Below, one piece after another: positions 1-15,147 of a stretch of DNA of 64,000 nt. Each line of letters starts with the position of its first letter. Position 1 is the stretch's first letter. Below the pieces are notes generated by a model that had not been told where the DNA came from, did no database searches, and saw nothing but the letters and a program-made list of their open reading frames with translations. The stretch lies in the NCBI RefSeq assembly GCF_014529535.1, contig NW_023503337.1:62001-126000 (forward strand), given 5' to 3'. The DNA is from Bradysia coprophila. Lineage: Eukaryota > Arthropoda > Insecta > Diptera > Sciaridae. Position numbers and translations under genes: made by a program.

Positions 1-1390
1 TAAATATGCATTTAATTATGCCTGTTTGAATATAAATAATTCCTCTCTCTATGCGTGCACATTATTAATTAGATATTAGGTTGGATCGATTCCACAAAAG
101 GTGTATCTGCAATTGGCAAACATTACGCACAGAGGAAAACCAGACATTGCTGCATCTGCGACGTTTTTATTTCATTACTACTGTCCAAAAAAACTATTAA
201 GGTTGCAGTTATTTTCCTCTCGATGTACTGAATCTGATTAAATTTAGGACACTTTTGGTGATAATTGCCAATTGTGTTAAAAATTCTGTTAACCAAAGTG
301 TCAGAAAGCAATCATCTGTTATCGACAACTACCACTAGGATAGGAGTAGAGCTGTATGTAGTGATAACTCTTATAAAGCGGAGTATATTATTAAAATATT
401 GTCGTGACCAAATGAAGTAACTTACCTATAAGTTGTTTAGTTGGGTTATTGTGGCTTTTAAACAACGTCTGACGCATAATAGTTGAGACTCAACTCCGTT
501 TCTTCACTGGTAATATTTTCTACTGTTTTGTTCAAAATCATGTACTTCATTTGTTTTAACAAACATTTATCTATATCAGAGAACACTAATCAGGGTTCAT
601 CGCTTAAATTCGTCATCACCGTCGATAAAAGATGATTTTTATTCCGGTGAACCATGGTAGAGTTCGATGTTGAATTGATCAATGAGATATTATTATAAAA
701 ACATCCCAAACCGATTCACCCTATTGGTAATATTTATCTGTATCAAAGACGAGCGCTCTGATATTGATATGATTGATATGCACCTAATTCATAGGTTATT
801 AATAAAAAGGTAATTTCATCTCATCAATTTGATGGATATTTTGTGTGTGTAAAATGAACCACAAAACCATCGACTGCACATTTAGAAAATTTATGTTCGA
901 AATAAACAAAAATTCTAATTACACTTCAAGACGAAAGAAAATCAGAGGAGAATTTATAGCAACAACAACGACATATATAGCATAAAAAAAATAATACAAA
1001 AAAAAACAATCCATAATCGAAACTAAGTTACAATTATTATTAGTGTGCGGTTAAATATTATGTAAACATTTATTTAATAAATTTTCTCTATAATGCTCAC
1101 GTGCAAGAATTATTCTAAAAAAAGGTATATTCCTTTAGCAGTACATAGGTGTAGTACTCCACATATGAAATTGGTGTGCATTTTTTTTATCGTATTATGA
1201 CATGGTCTTCATATTATCGTGTGTATATTACTATATCCATCGTATTACACCGAGATTTTTGTTGTTTTTTTTTCTTCTTTAATAATTTTTTCGGTACGAA
1301 GAAGTCTCAATATACCAATAAATCCCCACCATTTTTCTCCTGCTTCCCACTTTTCACTTGTATCATCTGTTTTTTCTCCGTTCCAACTAA
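1..1390. other. Upstream flank, no gene seen
   Basis: AT-rich DNA upstream of the probable tenectin promoter. Short open frames here have no coding character or recognisable motif. I see no exon, RNA gene or clear transposon. Confidence 0.5.
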
Positions 1391-1393
1391 GCC

Positions 1394-1430
1394 TATATAA
1401 GTACGTGCAGAGATCACAAAACTCGAGTCT
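1394..1430 (+). promoter_or_regulatory. Tnc: Probable core promoter of tenectin (TATA box)
   Basis: A good TATA box (TATATAAG, 1394-1401) is followed about 25-30 bases later by the presumed start of transcription near 1424. It lies just upstream of a stretch ending in a strong 5' splice donor at 1708, which fits a first non-coding exon. This is inference from spacing; no transcript evidence is available. Confidence 0.45.
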
Positions 1431-1708
1431 CTCGCATATCTCTATTATATTGTCATTTATAGCCGGCTCTGATTTCATTGTGTCTACAGCATTTGCCGTA
1501 TCACCAAACATTTATTTTGGAAATTTCATGTAAAAGGATATAGTCTTTCCAAGAGGAAGGATAGAAAGAAAAAAATAAAATAGAAAAAAAGGATAACAAC
1601 AACTCAATTAAGTGGAACTTTAGTGCAAAGAAAGGAAAAAAAAAGAAATAAACTTTTGCCAGTGATAACAGTTCGAGAAAAGTGTGATTATAAAGTGCAA
1701 TAATTAAG
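1424..1708 (+). other. Tnc: Probable non-coding first exon (5' UTR) of tenectin
   Basis: About 285 bases from the predicted start site to a near-consensus donor (AAG|GTGAGT, cut after 1708). The stretch has no long frame and would splice to the acceptor TATTTTTAG at 15041-15049, 13 bases before the start codon. The 5' end is approximate. An alternative is that tenectin starts at a nearer, unseen promoter in the 13 kb that follow. Confidence 0.45.
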
Positions 1709-4700
1709 GTGAGTAAATTGTAGTTTTTAAATTGCGGGTAAAGAGAAAACAAAATTTTTGTTGTGCTAAATGAAAATGCGGTGGTAAATTAATTTACTTT
1801 ACGAACGGAATTCACTCAAATGGAAATATGCATCTTAGTGGATGAACAAAGTTAACACTTCCGAGTAATCAAAAATTAGAAATGCGCCGGTTAACATCAA
1901 TTGCAATCAAACCAGATAGGAAAATTTGAGTAGGATAACTGGATTTTTTCCAAACCAATTACGGACAACACGTAATTACCTGGCTACCGAATAACATTTA
2001 GCATCTTATCGCAATTAATATTGCACAAAAGTTAACCGAATAAAAATAAGAATGTGCGCGTGTACACCATTTTTTTTTCTTCTGTTGTACAAAAACCATT
2101 ATTGTCTCGGAATAAATCGATATCTACAAAATTTGGTCCCATTTTCTATTATATACACTTACTCCTTATTCTATGTGTGATATGATGGTTCGTTCGCATC
2201 GGCATTATATATATACATATTTGCACATCAGAGACTTGATACAAACACCTGTTGGGATGTCTCTTTTATTTGAACATCGAAATATTTGCCGTAGAATAAA
2301 ATACGTTGAGAAAAGTGTACAGTTTCTTGAACGGGTGGTGCCTTTTTTTGGATAGAATTTTCCTTTTTTGCTTGGTGTGGTGGATGAAATTGAGCTCGTA
2401 GACAAATTTTTCTATCACAAATAATGTAATTTAACGAGTAATTTATTCGTTGCCGGCATATATAGCTGAAGGATTCGTTTCTTACTGGATGGTGGTGCAA
2501 GACCATTTTTTTTCTTGTCTCATTCACGATAAAAGGTTATTAAACCTCCTCAAGCCGTTGGTGTACAATTTCAAAATTAAACGAATGTTTTCGGTCATAG
2601 GTCACAATGTACGGCCGAAATGGGTGGAAGGGGAGTCAACCGGGAACAACAATACGCCAGTTCAAACGTGACCAGTAAAATTTTTTGTCCATTTTATAAT
2701 TGAATGGAATGGGTTGTGTCGCTATTGAATAGAGCAAGAGAAATGCTTAAAATGTCATAACCACAAGTTAATGCTTAACAGAGAAAAATTAGCTACATGA
2801 ACAGGTTGCATCAGTCGAGTTCGTGAATTATGGCTCTGTTGTATCAAGCATTCGAATGACTGGTTACCGATAGGCGCAATAACTTTTTGTTTACAGTTTT
2901 TTTTTTATTTGTGTCATTTTTCATTTTAATAGAAAACATTTATTTCGAATAAATAAATTGATTTAACGGTACACTAAACAGCATCGGTCAGACTGTTTGT
3001 CGAAACAATCAATTTCGAAAATCCACTCACAACGATGAGGGTACGTGCACAGATTGTTCAATAAAATTAATTTCGTCGTCAAAATTGACATATTCAAGCT
3101 TACACATCCTCTGTACTAAAGTTTGGCTAATCGTAATAGTAAGCCATCTTGTTATTTGAATTATTTGAAGGACAATGTATAGTAACGGAGTACAAGGTCA
3201 CCGATGCATTGTGCATCTCTCTGGAAGGTCTCAATAGTTTGACATATGAATACTAACTTAGAAGTTACATGACAGGAGATATGGACTACATCTCAAGTTG
3301 TGGTAGGGTCAACCACCATTTATTATTGTAGTCTCTAGGATAATCAATCAATTAATTAAAATTTAAATGGATTTTCCATTGATTTTTTTTTCTTTTGAGC
3401 ATGACACCATCGTTCTTACCCGTTGATCTGTCTAAATCCTAAACCTAAACAGACCAATTTTGACCTTTAGGAACTTCTGCAGAAGAAGTCAACAAGAAAA
3501 AAAAAGTCAAGGGAAAGCTAGCAACCTTGATGGTTTCTCATAATCCATTTGCTGAACTGTGTCAGCAAGCTGCTTGCTGACTTAAAGTTTATTTATAATA
3601 TAAATAAACAACAGCCATCAATGCAGTGTTCACTGTGACCGTATTGATTTCAAGCATCAATTATTTCTTCTCTGTTTAGGATATTTAAAATACAACATTG
3701 ACTAGATGTTGAAATACTATCAAAGAATTACCTTGCTCCCTTTAATATTCTAAAAAAAGAAAACTGAAGTGTGTCCTCTTCCAAACGAATAGAGATCACC
3801 TGACCTTTTAAACACACTACCTTGTACGGGTCATCAGGTTCTATTTTTAGAGAATGTTAATCATTAGAATCAGCTTCAAATTCCATCGAATATAAATGGG
3901 GTTTTATCTGAATTAAATTAACTTAAAAATGCCCTCTTCAATAAACATATGTACAACCCTCCCCAATCTAATTGCTCACATTCAAATAACAATTCTTTTA
4001 AATATATTTAAAAAAAACGTCCTTCACTCTCATTCTCCGTAACTCTGTTAATTATGATAATAATAAACAAGTTGTAAATATGCATATTGCGAAGAAGAGC
4101 GCTTCACCGATCATACATACACACATCAATCATCACCGAAATGTATTTAATTAGGATTAGCCGTTTTTTTTATTATTATTTTGGTATGTTCCTCGTTGTT
4201 CTTGATGTTGTTCACATGGGTAAAAAACTGTACAATAACGAAGAACATAAATCTAATCAAAGCAAAACATAAGATACAACATTAAGATAGAGAACAAGTC
4301 AAAAAATTTGTGGTCGATGTCTAGCGAAGATTTTAGCCAGGATTTTCTCATTACTTTTATCAGAATTCGTAACTTCTAATTTTTGTTTGATGGCTGAAGT
4401 TTTTTTTTTGGCTAAATATTATCATCATCTTCATCATGTTTTTTTGTCGAAATAAAAGAATCTTTCGCGAAGATCGGTCTATTATTTTTGTGTAATCGTA
4501 ATGATGTAATAAGAAAACTTGTTTATCCGTTTCCAATCAAGAGACTCGCTCAGCAGTAGAACCATACATTTTGTTGTGTTTTTTTTTTGTGCTGATAATA
4601 TAAATAAAATTTGAACAAAACACACAAAATTTTAATATTTTTATGTTAGGTACATTATGATAATGTTGTGAGGTATATAGGAACACATAACGTTAAATAA

Positions 4701-7700
4701 TAGATTTATGTGAAAATCTGCAGACTTTTTATTATCTTGATGGTTTATTCGGTAATATGTTTAATTCGTGACGCAGTTTCTTAAGATTTTTCTTTAGGTT
4801 TTTTTTTTATTGGTGTGCGTTGTTGGTATTTGAAATCATCGATATTTATAATTTCTAATTAAAAATCTAAACACCGATTCAAGGTTTTTAAAAAGACTTA
4901 TTACAATTTTCGATTTCAATTTTGTATTTTTTTCTTCGCTTTTTATTGGCGAACAGAACCTAAATGTTTATTCGTTAAAAGTGCTGATTGCGTTGTTTAT
5001 TACCGCTGGCTTAATCGTTTCAGTTTCAAACACCAATCTTTAAGTTCATATATTTATTTACAAAACGATTTTACTCAAATTAAATAGCCATAGTAGTGGA
5101 GCACGGCACCACAATATATATATATTCTTACATCTATGTCTAGATGCAGCAAGTACAGACATTATAATTACACGTAACTATGATCAATATTTTTGTAAAA
5201 CAAAATCAGATTCAGGTATTTCGTTTCGAAGTTTCGATTCATCTGTTTCGGAATTGATCTATTAAACTAAATGCTAATGCTGCATATAAAACTTAAAATA
5301 TATGGAACGTAGACGAGTAAGGTAAAATGACAATCGAGTAGAGATTTAACAAATGTATTGATCTGAACAGTTGACCGATTTTAATTCACATACTTCTACG
5401 ATTAGAGACAGTTGAGTTCCATGCCAGTGCTTTTATGCATTCATCAAATTTACAAGAAATCTTGTCTTTTCTATGGACAGTTACTTGCTTGTTCCGAGAT
5501 TATTTGGAATAAGAATGAAAATTCAAGCATCGGAAATCGAAAGAACCTTAAAGCTCGATTCATCTCTTTAAGCCTAACGATGAGCTGACAGTGCAATGCC
5601 ATGAGTTAACACAATAGAAATCTTTATGAAACATTAACATTGAAAATTGTTGTGTGTAATTTTTTGGTGGTAGCGACACATCACTATGTTTACTCCTGCG
5701 AAGCAATTTGCATTTTTTTCTCGGTAAATTGTAATATTTTTTGGAAGAATACCTTTCCATTGTATGAACAATCACATTACGGAAAAGACAAAAGCGGAAG
5801 GTTGATAGACGGACACGAACGTGTACATATAATATGATGTACATCACATCCAATTCATCCCTTTAAATAATAATAAATGTCCATCCTTCGTAAATTCCCC
5901 AAAAAAAAAACACCCGACGATATGTACAGTGTACACACATAGACCCAGACATTCGGTGTCCCATCTCTCCAATTTTATTATACGACCAGACACACTGAAT
6001 GGACCCGAGCGAAGCAAAAAACAATTTTTTAAATAAATTTGTTTTATGAATGAATTTAAATATAAAGTTCGCAAATTGAATAATCTTTTTGTATTCCATT
6101 CAATTTTGATGAAGTTTCAATGAAACGATGATGATATAAGGACGAATGGAGAAGAATAATTTCGTTTTTTTTTTGTACAGGGATTAGCAAGAGTATAAAA
6201 TATTTGATGTTTATTAGCGAGATTGATAATTTTATTGGGATTTTATGTGTCACTCTAGAGACATCGAAATGAATGAAAATGGTAGAGTTCAAGTCATTTC
6301 GTTTTTGTCGTTCATATTGCTGTGCTGTGCACCAGAGGTGTTAATATGTTACCAAGCAGAGTTTCAACTCGGACAGACACATGTCTTCGAGAATAGTAAC
6401 GGTGGTTTTTTTTTCACCTAAGAATCTCGAAATTTATATCAATGTTACCGAGCTATCCACTTTAACGATTGTGGTTGTGTTGATCGAAATTATGTATATA
6501 AATCGCCCGGTTTATGGATTTCCAGTTGGTATAACGTCGTGTATATCTGTAACACATTCAAGTATTTTTTAACACCATCATGAATGTTCTGCATTAATTG
6601 ATCCCCGATGCGAGTAATTAATAAGTTTTCCATTTACAAATCTTGACGCGCTGGATTCAGAATATGGATGGACCTAATATTCTCTCACACATACACTTGC
6701 ACACTCCGTTAAAGACTTTTGTTTTTCTCATCAGCAACCGGAGTGGTGCATGAAATTTATTAATTATATAGCGAAACGAGTATAACGCCCGGAAAGGAAT
6801 TTTCGCTAAATGATTTTGGTGTAATTAAATGTTGCTGATACACTAGATAGAGTGTCATCATCCACGTTGATCGGAGTGAACTCTCTTTTTATTTGTATCA
6901 CTATAAATTGAATCAGTTTACACTGCACTCAGCCATAATTTGTGTGCCGGTATAGATGGTCGGTTTATTTATAAATTTTTCAGACTAATCGAATTAGAAA
7001 TTTAATTGACACAAAATTCATATTGCTATTTAGATGGAGAAATCGATATAGGACATTGAACATCTCTTCATAATTAAATTTTTGGGCATTATATAAACTT
7101 CCGATATCTCTGATGTATAGACATTAAAAATCGTTAATTGGTTCAACATGTTCTCGTCATCACATTTCTGTTCATCTTCGTCTTCTATTGCTAAATCAAT
7201 AAACAAATAAGCTGACCCGTCAGTAAAATCTAGCAAAATATTCAATAGAAAAAGGCTATATACCAGACAATTTTCGTCTACCGGTAATCTAATTAGAATT
7301 TTTAGTTCTAAATATTATTGTAAGCAACACAAATTACCACTTCAATTAACTGTCGATAAATAAATGTTCTCATCTGCTACGGGTGACTTTTACCAGAAAT
7401 GGCATCAGCTAATTTCTGCGTCAATTACAATACATTCATTGAGATACCATTGGCAGATAACTGTTGATAAAATTAAAGGAATGTACCTGCCAATGTCAAT
7501 TTAATGCAACATTACCGTCAGCACTAAATATTTTATTGAGAGATTTCTCTCGAATTATCCCGGTGGAATGTAAATTATATTCTTTAAAATGCGAATCAAT
7601 AAACGCAATAAACAAATCAAATTTTAAATTCTTGCTGTAAAATAATTAATTTTTAATTTTTTTCTTGTGGCGTTCGGTAATCTTTATTTCAATCTCAAAT

Positions 7701-10700
7701 TACAAAAATAATAAAAACTCGGAATTATAATAATTAGTTCGGTTGATGATGACTACGATCTAAATAAATGTTTTCTTTTCTCGAACCTTCGTCTTTTTCG
7801 GATCGTATCTGATTCATTTCGGTTAATTATTTAATGCCGCTACGTGCATATTAATTAAGCAACGAGAAATGTAACAAATGTGTTTTTAATATTATTTTAA
7901 ATAGTTTTCAATAAAGAACCTAACGAGAGAAAAAAAATCAACACCGACGAAACATAACGAACTGAACCTTTCACATATCAAAAAAAAATTTAAATTAATT
8001 ATCAACGCATCCATTTAACCTAATTTTATGTTACCTGGTAATCATGCACTCAACTCATACTTAAATCTAAATGGTTTAATCATATGCATAATGTTATACC
8101 ACAAATTATGTAAATAAAAAAAAATATATATTTCTGGTTTTGTGCATCTCTCGCCCAACAGAATCACAGTTTTTTTTTATTATTATTCTTCCGAGTGTTA
8201 TTATACTTCAATAATGCAAACGTGTGCAGTGAAATTTTTTTTATTTATTTTTCGTATAAAAATGAAATTCTTTCTTCGTCGCATTATTTTTTCTTTATCA
8301 TGAAATGATGGATTTTTCGATGATGACTCAATGATGATGACTATAGAGGGGTTACTTAGAATGTTCATTGATTCGGGCCATACATTTGTTGCGAAACGAT
8401 TGGACAAAAAAAAATATTTATACAAAAAATGATAACTGAACGATACAATCAAATTTTTATTTATTTAGCCTCACACCATTCTTATATCAAAACCATGAGT
8501 TCACCGATGGCCTAAGTACATGCTACATCTGCTTTTGGCAGATTAAACAGACACCCCATTTTTATTATGATAAGTCTATTCGCCGACCGAATTCACCTAA
8601 ACTCAAGATAATCCTAAGAATTTAGCAGAATGTACATCGATGGTATCGATTACTATATCGATTTATCCATTTATAACTTCTTAAAAACTCTCAGAGTGCC
8701 CCTCGCCGGCTCATGTTGGAAATATATATATCCCAATTCGAAAGAGTCTCTCGAGGAAAAAGTAAAAAGATGGAAAAAAAATCGTATATTCGTTCTGTGT
8801 ACAATTAAATTTCATCAAAGTATTGGTTTGGTTATGCCCATTCTTAAATATCATTATTAAGTTTAACACTTTATTCAAATATCTTTCAATATAACGGTTG
8901 TTGAAATTGTTAAATGGATATATATGTAATACACTGTAAATATACATAAAAAAACGTTGGTTTTTTTTCTCTTCTCTTCTTTATATGTACATACATTTAT
9001 TATGTACACATAATATGACGTGTAAATAATAATGTACCTTTTCGAGCACAAGCATAAAGATTTTTCGATGATTCTTGTGTATATTATTTTTCTTTCATAC
9101 ACAATATTCTTGAGTGATAAACATTCTCTTCGTCCGAAAAAAAACACGAATAAAATGAAGAAAAAAAATAAATTTTTTTCTTAATACACGTTGTGTGGAA
9201 TCACATCCGCATCCGTAATGTCATGTAAGAAAATTATAATCAACGTTTAAAAGAATTCGTCTTCTTATAATTTTTGTAATGATGGCTATAATATGCTTGC
9301 TATTTTTTTCTCCCCTCTTAGTCATACTATTCACCTTAACTTTGCAGTGAACGATGAAGATGGAATGGAGTGAAGAAAAAAAAGCTTAAAAATTGTTTTT
9401 AATAAATTTTCAATGTTTGACCGAATCTAGAAACGAAGAAAAAAAAACTTTTTTGTTATTGAAATCGCAAGTTCAAGTATAATTTCATTTTTCTAAATTT
9501 TTATTGTATTGCTAATTATAAGACCATGAACTATGTTAATCATTTTTCAATAGATTACACAACCGAAGAGATGTTCATTAAAAAAAAATTTATTCGTATA
9601 CGAAAGGAAGAGATGAAATATATGGGAAACATTTTTATGTGACATCATCTTTCGTTTATATAAATTTTATAATTCATTAAATCAACATAAATATTATTCA
9701 ATAATTGTGTGTTGTGTATACTATGCACGGATATTATTTTTAGAAAAACATATTTTTATATTAACTTTAACTTTATTAATAGGATTATTATTTATTGTGG
9801 AAAGGTTCTTCATCATAATCATCATCGACATTCTATTTCGATGAATAAGATAGACAAATTTTTACCGCGTGCGTTTAAGAATTAAAATTTTCGAGGTAAC
9901 GAGCGCAATTAATTTTATACTAAATTGGAAACCACCAGACAGACAGCTTTTTTTCACTATCGATAAATTTCAACTAATTTCATTATGAATGAACGTTTTG
10001 GTAATTTTTACCATATAGGTACGTCTGTACATAGGAATTCGGATATTTGCGCATTCGGTTTTTTTTGGTAATTTTTTTTTTTCATAATTTTATGGGATTA
10101 TGGCATCGAGTACTGTTCATATTATGAACTTCATAACGCGTCCTTGCTACAGCCAAAATTGCAAATACAAATTACAAAGTTCATTTCAAATCTTCAATGA
10201 ATTCTTACAGTTTCCATGGGTTTTCAGACTCTCTAGGTGATTCTCATATTCTAACGCTCGAAATATTTTTCCATAATTTGTCGACATCATGTCGCTTATT
10301 TTGGTCGACTAGCCGTTTATGCGGACAACACGAACCAAACACAAATGTGATTTTTCACTATTCTTACCCCATCCACATAGTTTGACTAAATTTGTTAAAC
10401 CCTTCAAAACGACTGACCCCCTGACTCTGAACGTCTTTATTCCGCACCACCTCGACTATACAATTCAAAAACTCATTACGTTCACCAGCTGCTTGAACAA
10501 CACCATTTTTCGACTAATGTAATAGAAGTTTTTTTTTCTTCTTCTTCTGTCTATGCGAAACCAATGCAGCAAGCAAAACTCAAAAAATTCAAATGACAAA
10601 ACTACGATTCTATCAAATAAAAAATAATTTGAAATTTAAATTGTTTGCATTTTTCTCTTCTATTGCAAAGAACTATACGCAGAGTTTGGGTGGATGAACC

Positions 10701-13700
10701 CAAAGCATCCATATAGAAGTCATTCTTTTTTTACCATTGTGATGCGGGGGCTCATTATTCTCTTTTGTAAATTTATAAATATTTGCAATTTTTTTTTGTA
10801 TTTTATTGTTTACCTCTTGTGAGTAAGACTTCTGATGGTAGTGTAGTCGTTATTTGCTTTCATTTCGAATATAATATACGTGTCGTGAGTAGCTAACAAA
10901 CAATTTTGAAAGCCATTATTGCTCTAAAAGCTACGAGCTATAATAAACTGGACGACAATTCATTGTACTAAGTTGATTTGCATTAGCACACTAATTATCA
11001 TTGCGCATAGATTAATGAATATAAAAAAAACTGTATTCTACCGCACTAATATCTCCTCGTATCCAGAACATTTAGTTTTTCTTTATGTTTCAAACAAACG
11101 AACAAACACAAAGCGAAGACTTTTCAAATGCATAGCAATTTTCACTTTCATCTGTTGGCACATTTTTATCATTTTGTATTCCTTCCCATCGTTATGAGAA
11201 AGTTTTATATATTATTCAGTATAATACGAAAAATAATCATTGACATTCTTTTTAAATGCAGCAGCAGTAGCATCAGAATACATAGAAAATTGTGCTGCAA
11301 AAATATAGAAAAAAAAAACTTTTTTATTGAGATCGGGTTATCATACATGTATGCATTGTCTTTTATGTAGTTTTGTTCGAAGTAGGACAGCAACGGAATA
11401 TGGATTTTTCGTTTGGAAGTAGAAAATTTTGTGCCATTTTAAATGGTAACGGCCTTTAAATTGGTCATATAGACTTGTGAGCGTCTGCCCATCGTGTTAG
11501 TTCATTTACCATTTTATTTATTCCAAATGAATTTATAGTACAGACCGCTCGACCCAATTGACTAGTACCCCGATGTAATGAGAAATCTGTGATGATAGAC
11601 GCTTTCTAAATAAATTTGAAAGTCCTTCGAATGCTTTATGGTACACAGTTTCGTTAAAATGTCTCCCGATTAAGAGCTGTAGAATGAACATTTCTCTAAA
11701 AATTCAACCAAACAACTTTTTAGGAATTTAAGAATTTGTTAGAATTTTCGCATCGTTTAATTGTATTTGAAAAGGCTAACATATAATGCCTTCAGTGCCG
11801 ATTTCATTGAATTAAATACAAAAAAAATGCCTCAGACCCGAGACCTTATAAAACAGGCACTGGGAATATTTCCAATAAAATCAAGACGAAGAGAAAAAAA
11901 ACTTTGGCATTTTTATTGTAAGTACACAATATATATATCGAAGGAGAGACTCTTCCATAAAAAGTAAGAATGCTGGGGTCATGAGCTTTGAGGCAGATTT
12001 TTAATTGCAAACGATTCGATGCCCTTAAAACAATTGAATTAATGTTGCGATGTAGCTTAGTCATTCACACAGATTCTCATCTGCATTTTCTGCATTTATC
12101 CAGTTAATGTTATTTTCTTACACACTAGTCTGCGATATATATAATTTTTATTTTCATGCAATTACCCAAGTGCATGTATAATGACTTTATCCTATTTGTT
12201 GCATACAACAACCACCACAACAACGAAAAAAAATGCAATTTTTTACATTATAGAAACTAATTTTTACAGCTTAATGACCATTATTTCGTTCGAGGAAAAG
12301 GTATAAAATCAACTGATTTTTCTTTTTCATAATTTATGGTATCCTTCTTGAATATGTATGTTAATTTGCCTCGCAAAGTCTTCAACAAAATAGAATTAAC
12401 ATTATAGACATGTTCAAAACAAAATCATAAAAAAAATAATTCAAAAGCCAAGGGATTCGCTTATTTATAGAACTCTACATATAAAAAAAATGAGTTGCAA
12501 GTACATTGCTTAAAGCGATAACGTCTATGCGATCCAAAGTCGAGTTGCCATTTATAACATACATTTATTTACATCGTAGAACTTCATGTTCCTCACATCA
12601 CATACGGATTTTTACCTTTATGGTTCATACTAGAAGATCAAGCCGAGTCTTACGCACGTACACATTAAAATAATTTTATGCTCTTGTACCGAACAGAACT
12701 TATACTTTTTTGCCATCCGAAGAGGAGATGTTTTCCGATTCTTCTTTAAACTCAACCTCTTTTACCTGTGCAACCATTACACAAAGAATATACGTATATG
12801 TATAATCATGCTGTGGATATTTAATTTCAATTTATTCATTCTGTTATTCGCATACCGTATTTACAAACAACAAACCGCACATATTATGCTGTTACGCGTA
12901 TATTGACCCCGTAAAGATGAAAAAAAAATATTAAAAATAAATGAAGTTACTGGCGCCGAATAAAGCTGATTCGTAGTTTATTTTATGTTGGGAAGTTAAT
13001 GTTAATTTAAACACAATAAAGCAAACGAGTCTCTACAAACAACAACAACAACAAAAAACCCATCTTCATATCCTAGGCTCCTCTGCATTTCAACTTAATT
13101 AATTTTTTTTTGTACTTCTCCATAATTTATCTTCCACTTGGTACAAAACTTAGACTTTTTTCTATTTACAATGTTTTGAGAGGAAGTTATAAACTTTTAC
13201 GATCATCAAAATGCATGTGTACCCCGTAACTATGTGTATCGTACGTACAACATGTTTGAATATTTCTTTTATTAATCATATAAATTCTGCGAAGCTTTAT
13301 TATTTATGGCTAGAGCTTTATGACGTTAATGATTGGTCACTCAATCAAGCACTGTACTTAATCCGAACATCCAACTTAATTCCAACCGAATATTTATATT
13401 CTTTTCAATCAATTCTCAGAAAGTTATGTTAATCTTTTTTTTTTTTGAATGCTGTGCTGATTATTTTGCATTATTCGCGAAATAATTCCGTCACTGACTG
13501 AAACCAGTACTGGAATTTCCTTCAATAAATTGATGAAGAATGAATCAAGGTTAGGTGATTACGTATTTTTGGTACCTAGCTGATGAAAAAAAAAACCAAC
13601 ATCGGAAGTATCGCACTTTTGCTTTCGAAATTTATTGGGAAAAACAAGTGTCTCATTATTATTAGGAGTCTCGTTTTAAAACACCGACTAGTCGCTGTGT

Positions 13701-15049
13701 ATTCAGAGCTTTGAGATTTTTTTTAGTAATTGTTCTAAACAGAACGCGCATTTTTGAAATTTGAAACTTTGGTGTTACACTTATGTTTGTCTATTGGGGT
13801 TTGACATCCGAGTTAGACATATTTTTAATTCCTTTTGACAATTTTAATCTTCTCTTTTCCTCCTTAAGTAAAAATTTAGGATTTGTATATAATTACTGAA
13901 TATACTACTTCTTTTGATCAAAACAGTTTCTAGATAGACTAGTACTTCACTAGACTTATCATAAACTCTGCTATTTAATAGCACATGAGTTAGGGATATT
14001 TTGCCATAGTCAATCTCGAAAACAGATGATATATAGCTGTCTTATTTCAGACAAGAGCTTATTTAGAGCTTATCTCGTAAATGATAATGTAGTGCTTGGA
14101 TAATAATAAAAATATCTGATTCCCAGGCCGTTTTTTTATTATTTTAAATTAAAATTTCGGTTCAAAACAACTCATTAAAAATAAATAAATTTTATTAGTT
14201 CGCAAACTGTTTGTTCGCTTGGTCTCGTCACTTTAATAATCGTTTTTTTATGGTCAATTTTAAAATTCTTCATTTTTAAATATGTTTCGTTTTTGTTCTA
14301 AGACTTTTATCGCCGTTTTTATTTTCCCATATTTGAAATTTAATTTTTGTATCTACCTGAAAAAAAACGTATAAATTTATTTGGATACTTCGGTGTCATA
14401 GCGTCAGACACATAAATTTTTTCAGCAAATAAATAATAAAAAAAAGTTTGTAATTTAAGGCATATTTATGAGAAAAATGAAGGAATTCCAATGTACCTTA
14501 TATTTTTCCAAAGCGCACTGCATCCCAACGTCAAAAAATACATAATTTTTTTTTGTATTCGTTGTCTTCTCTTCATTCTGTTGTTACTCTGCTCTGTTTG
14601 TAAATGTTGTACATTACACCAGCCATCTAAAAATCATACATACAATAACTAATTTATACTTAATTCTCCTCTGCTCAGACATATACGTAAATTTATACTA
14701 TAATCTTGTAATCTGTATATTGATGCGAATTTTCCAATGGCGCCACTGATCTGAAAATTATGCACAACTATTTATAATTATTCCAGTTCTCTTGTGTCTA
14801 TTTTTATCCAATCTACTTGTTAAATGTATTACATTACCTGAGGTGATAGGTGTTGTTATGTATATACATATAATACGTGTACCATATAATATTTTATACA
14901 TTCTTACGTCTCATGCATAGCAAAGATTTTGTTATTAAATCCACAAGTTGATCAAATAAGTGCAATTTATTAAGACGAAGAAAAAAAAAACGACAACAAC
15001 AACACGAACGGAACAGCGTTAAACAACAAATTTTTCTTTTTATTTTTAG
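1709..15049 (+). other. Intron 1 of tenectin (13.3 kb), no exons recognised
   Basis: AT-rich sequence with many poly-T and poly-A runs and no frame that looks coding. The only small structure I noted is a near-perfect stem at 3561-3581 (GTCAGCAAG, 3-base loop, CTTGCTGAC). A first intron of this size in an ECM gene could hold enhancers or alternative first exons, but I cannot point to one. It is an intron only if the 1424-1708 exon is real. Confidence 0.4.
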
Positions 15050-15062
15050 ATTTGAGGGCGCC

Positions 15063-15147
15063 ATGGGTACATTTACTCGGGGTCCTATGTGGCTTCAATT
15101 AGCGCAACATTTGCTACTTTTATGGCTCATACACTACAGTGATGCGA
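15063..15147 (+). CDS. Tnc: Tenectin coding exon 1: signal peptide
   Basis: The exon begins after TATTTTTAG at 15049, with 13 bases of leader (ATG context GCGCC). It encodes 28 residues with a Leu-rich hydrophobic core (LAQHLLLLWLIHY), typical of a secretory signal, and ends in phase 1 at a consensus donor (GATGCGA|GTAAGT). Confidence 0.88.
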
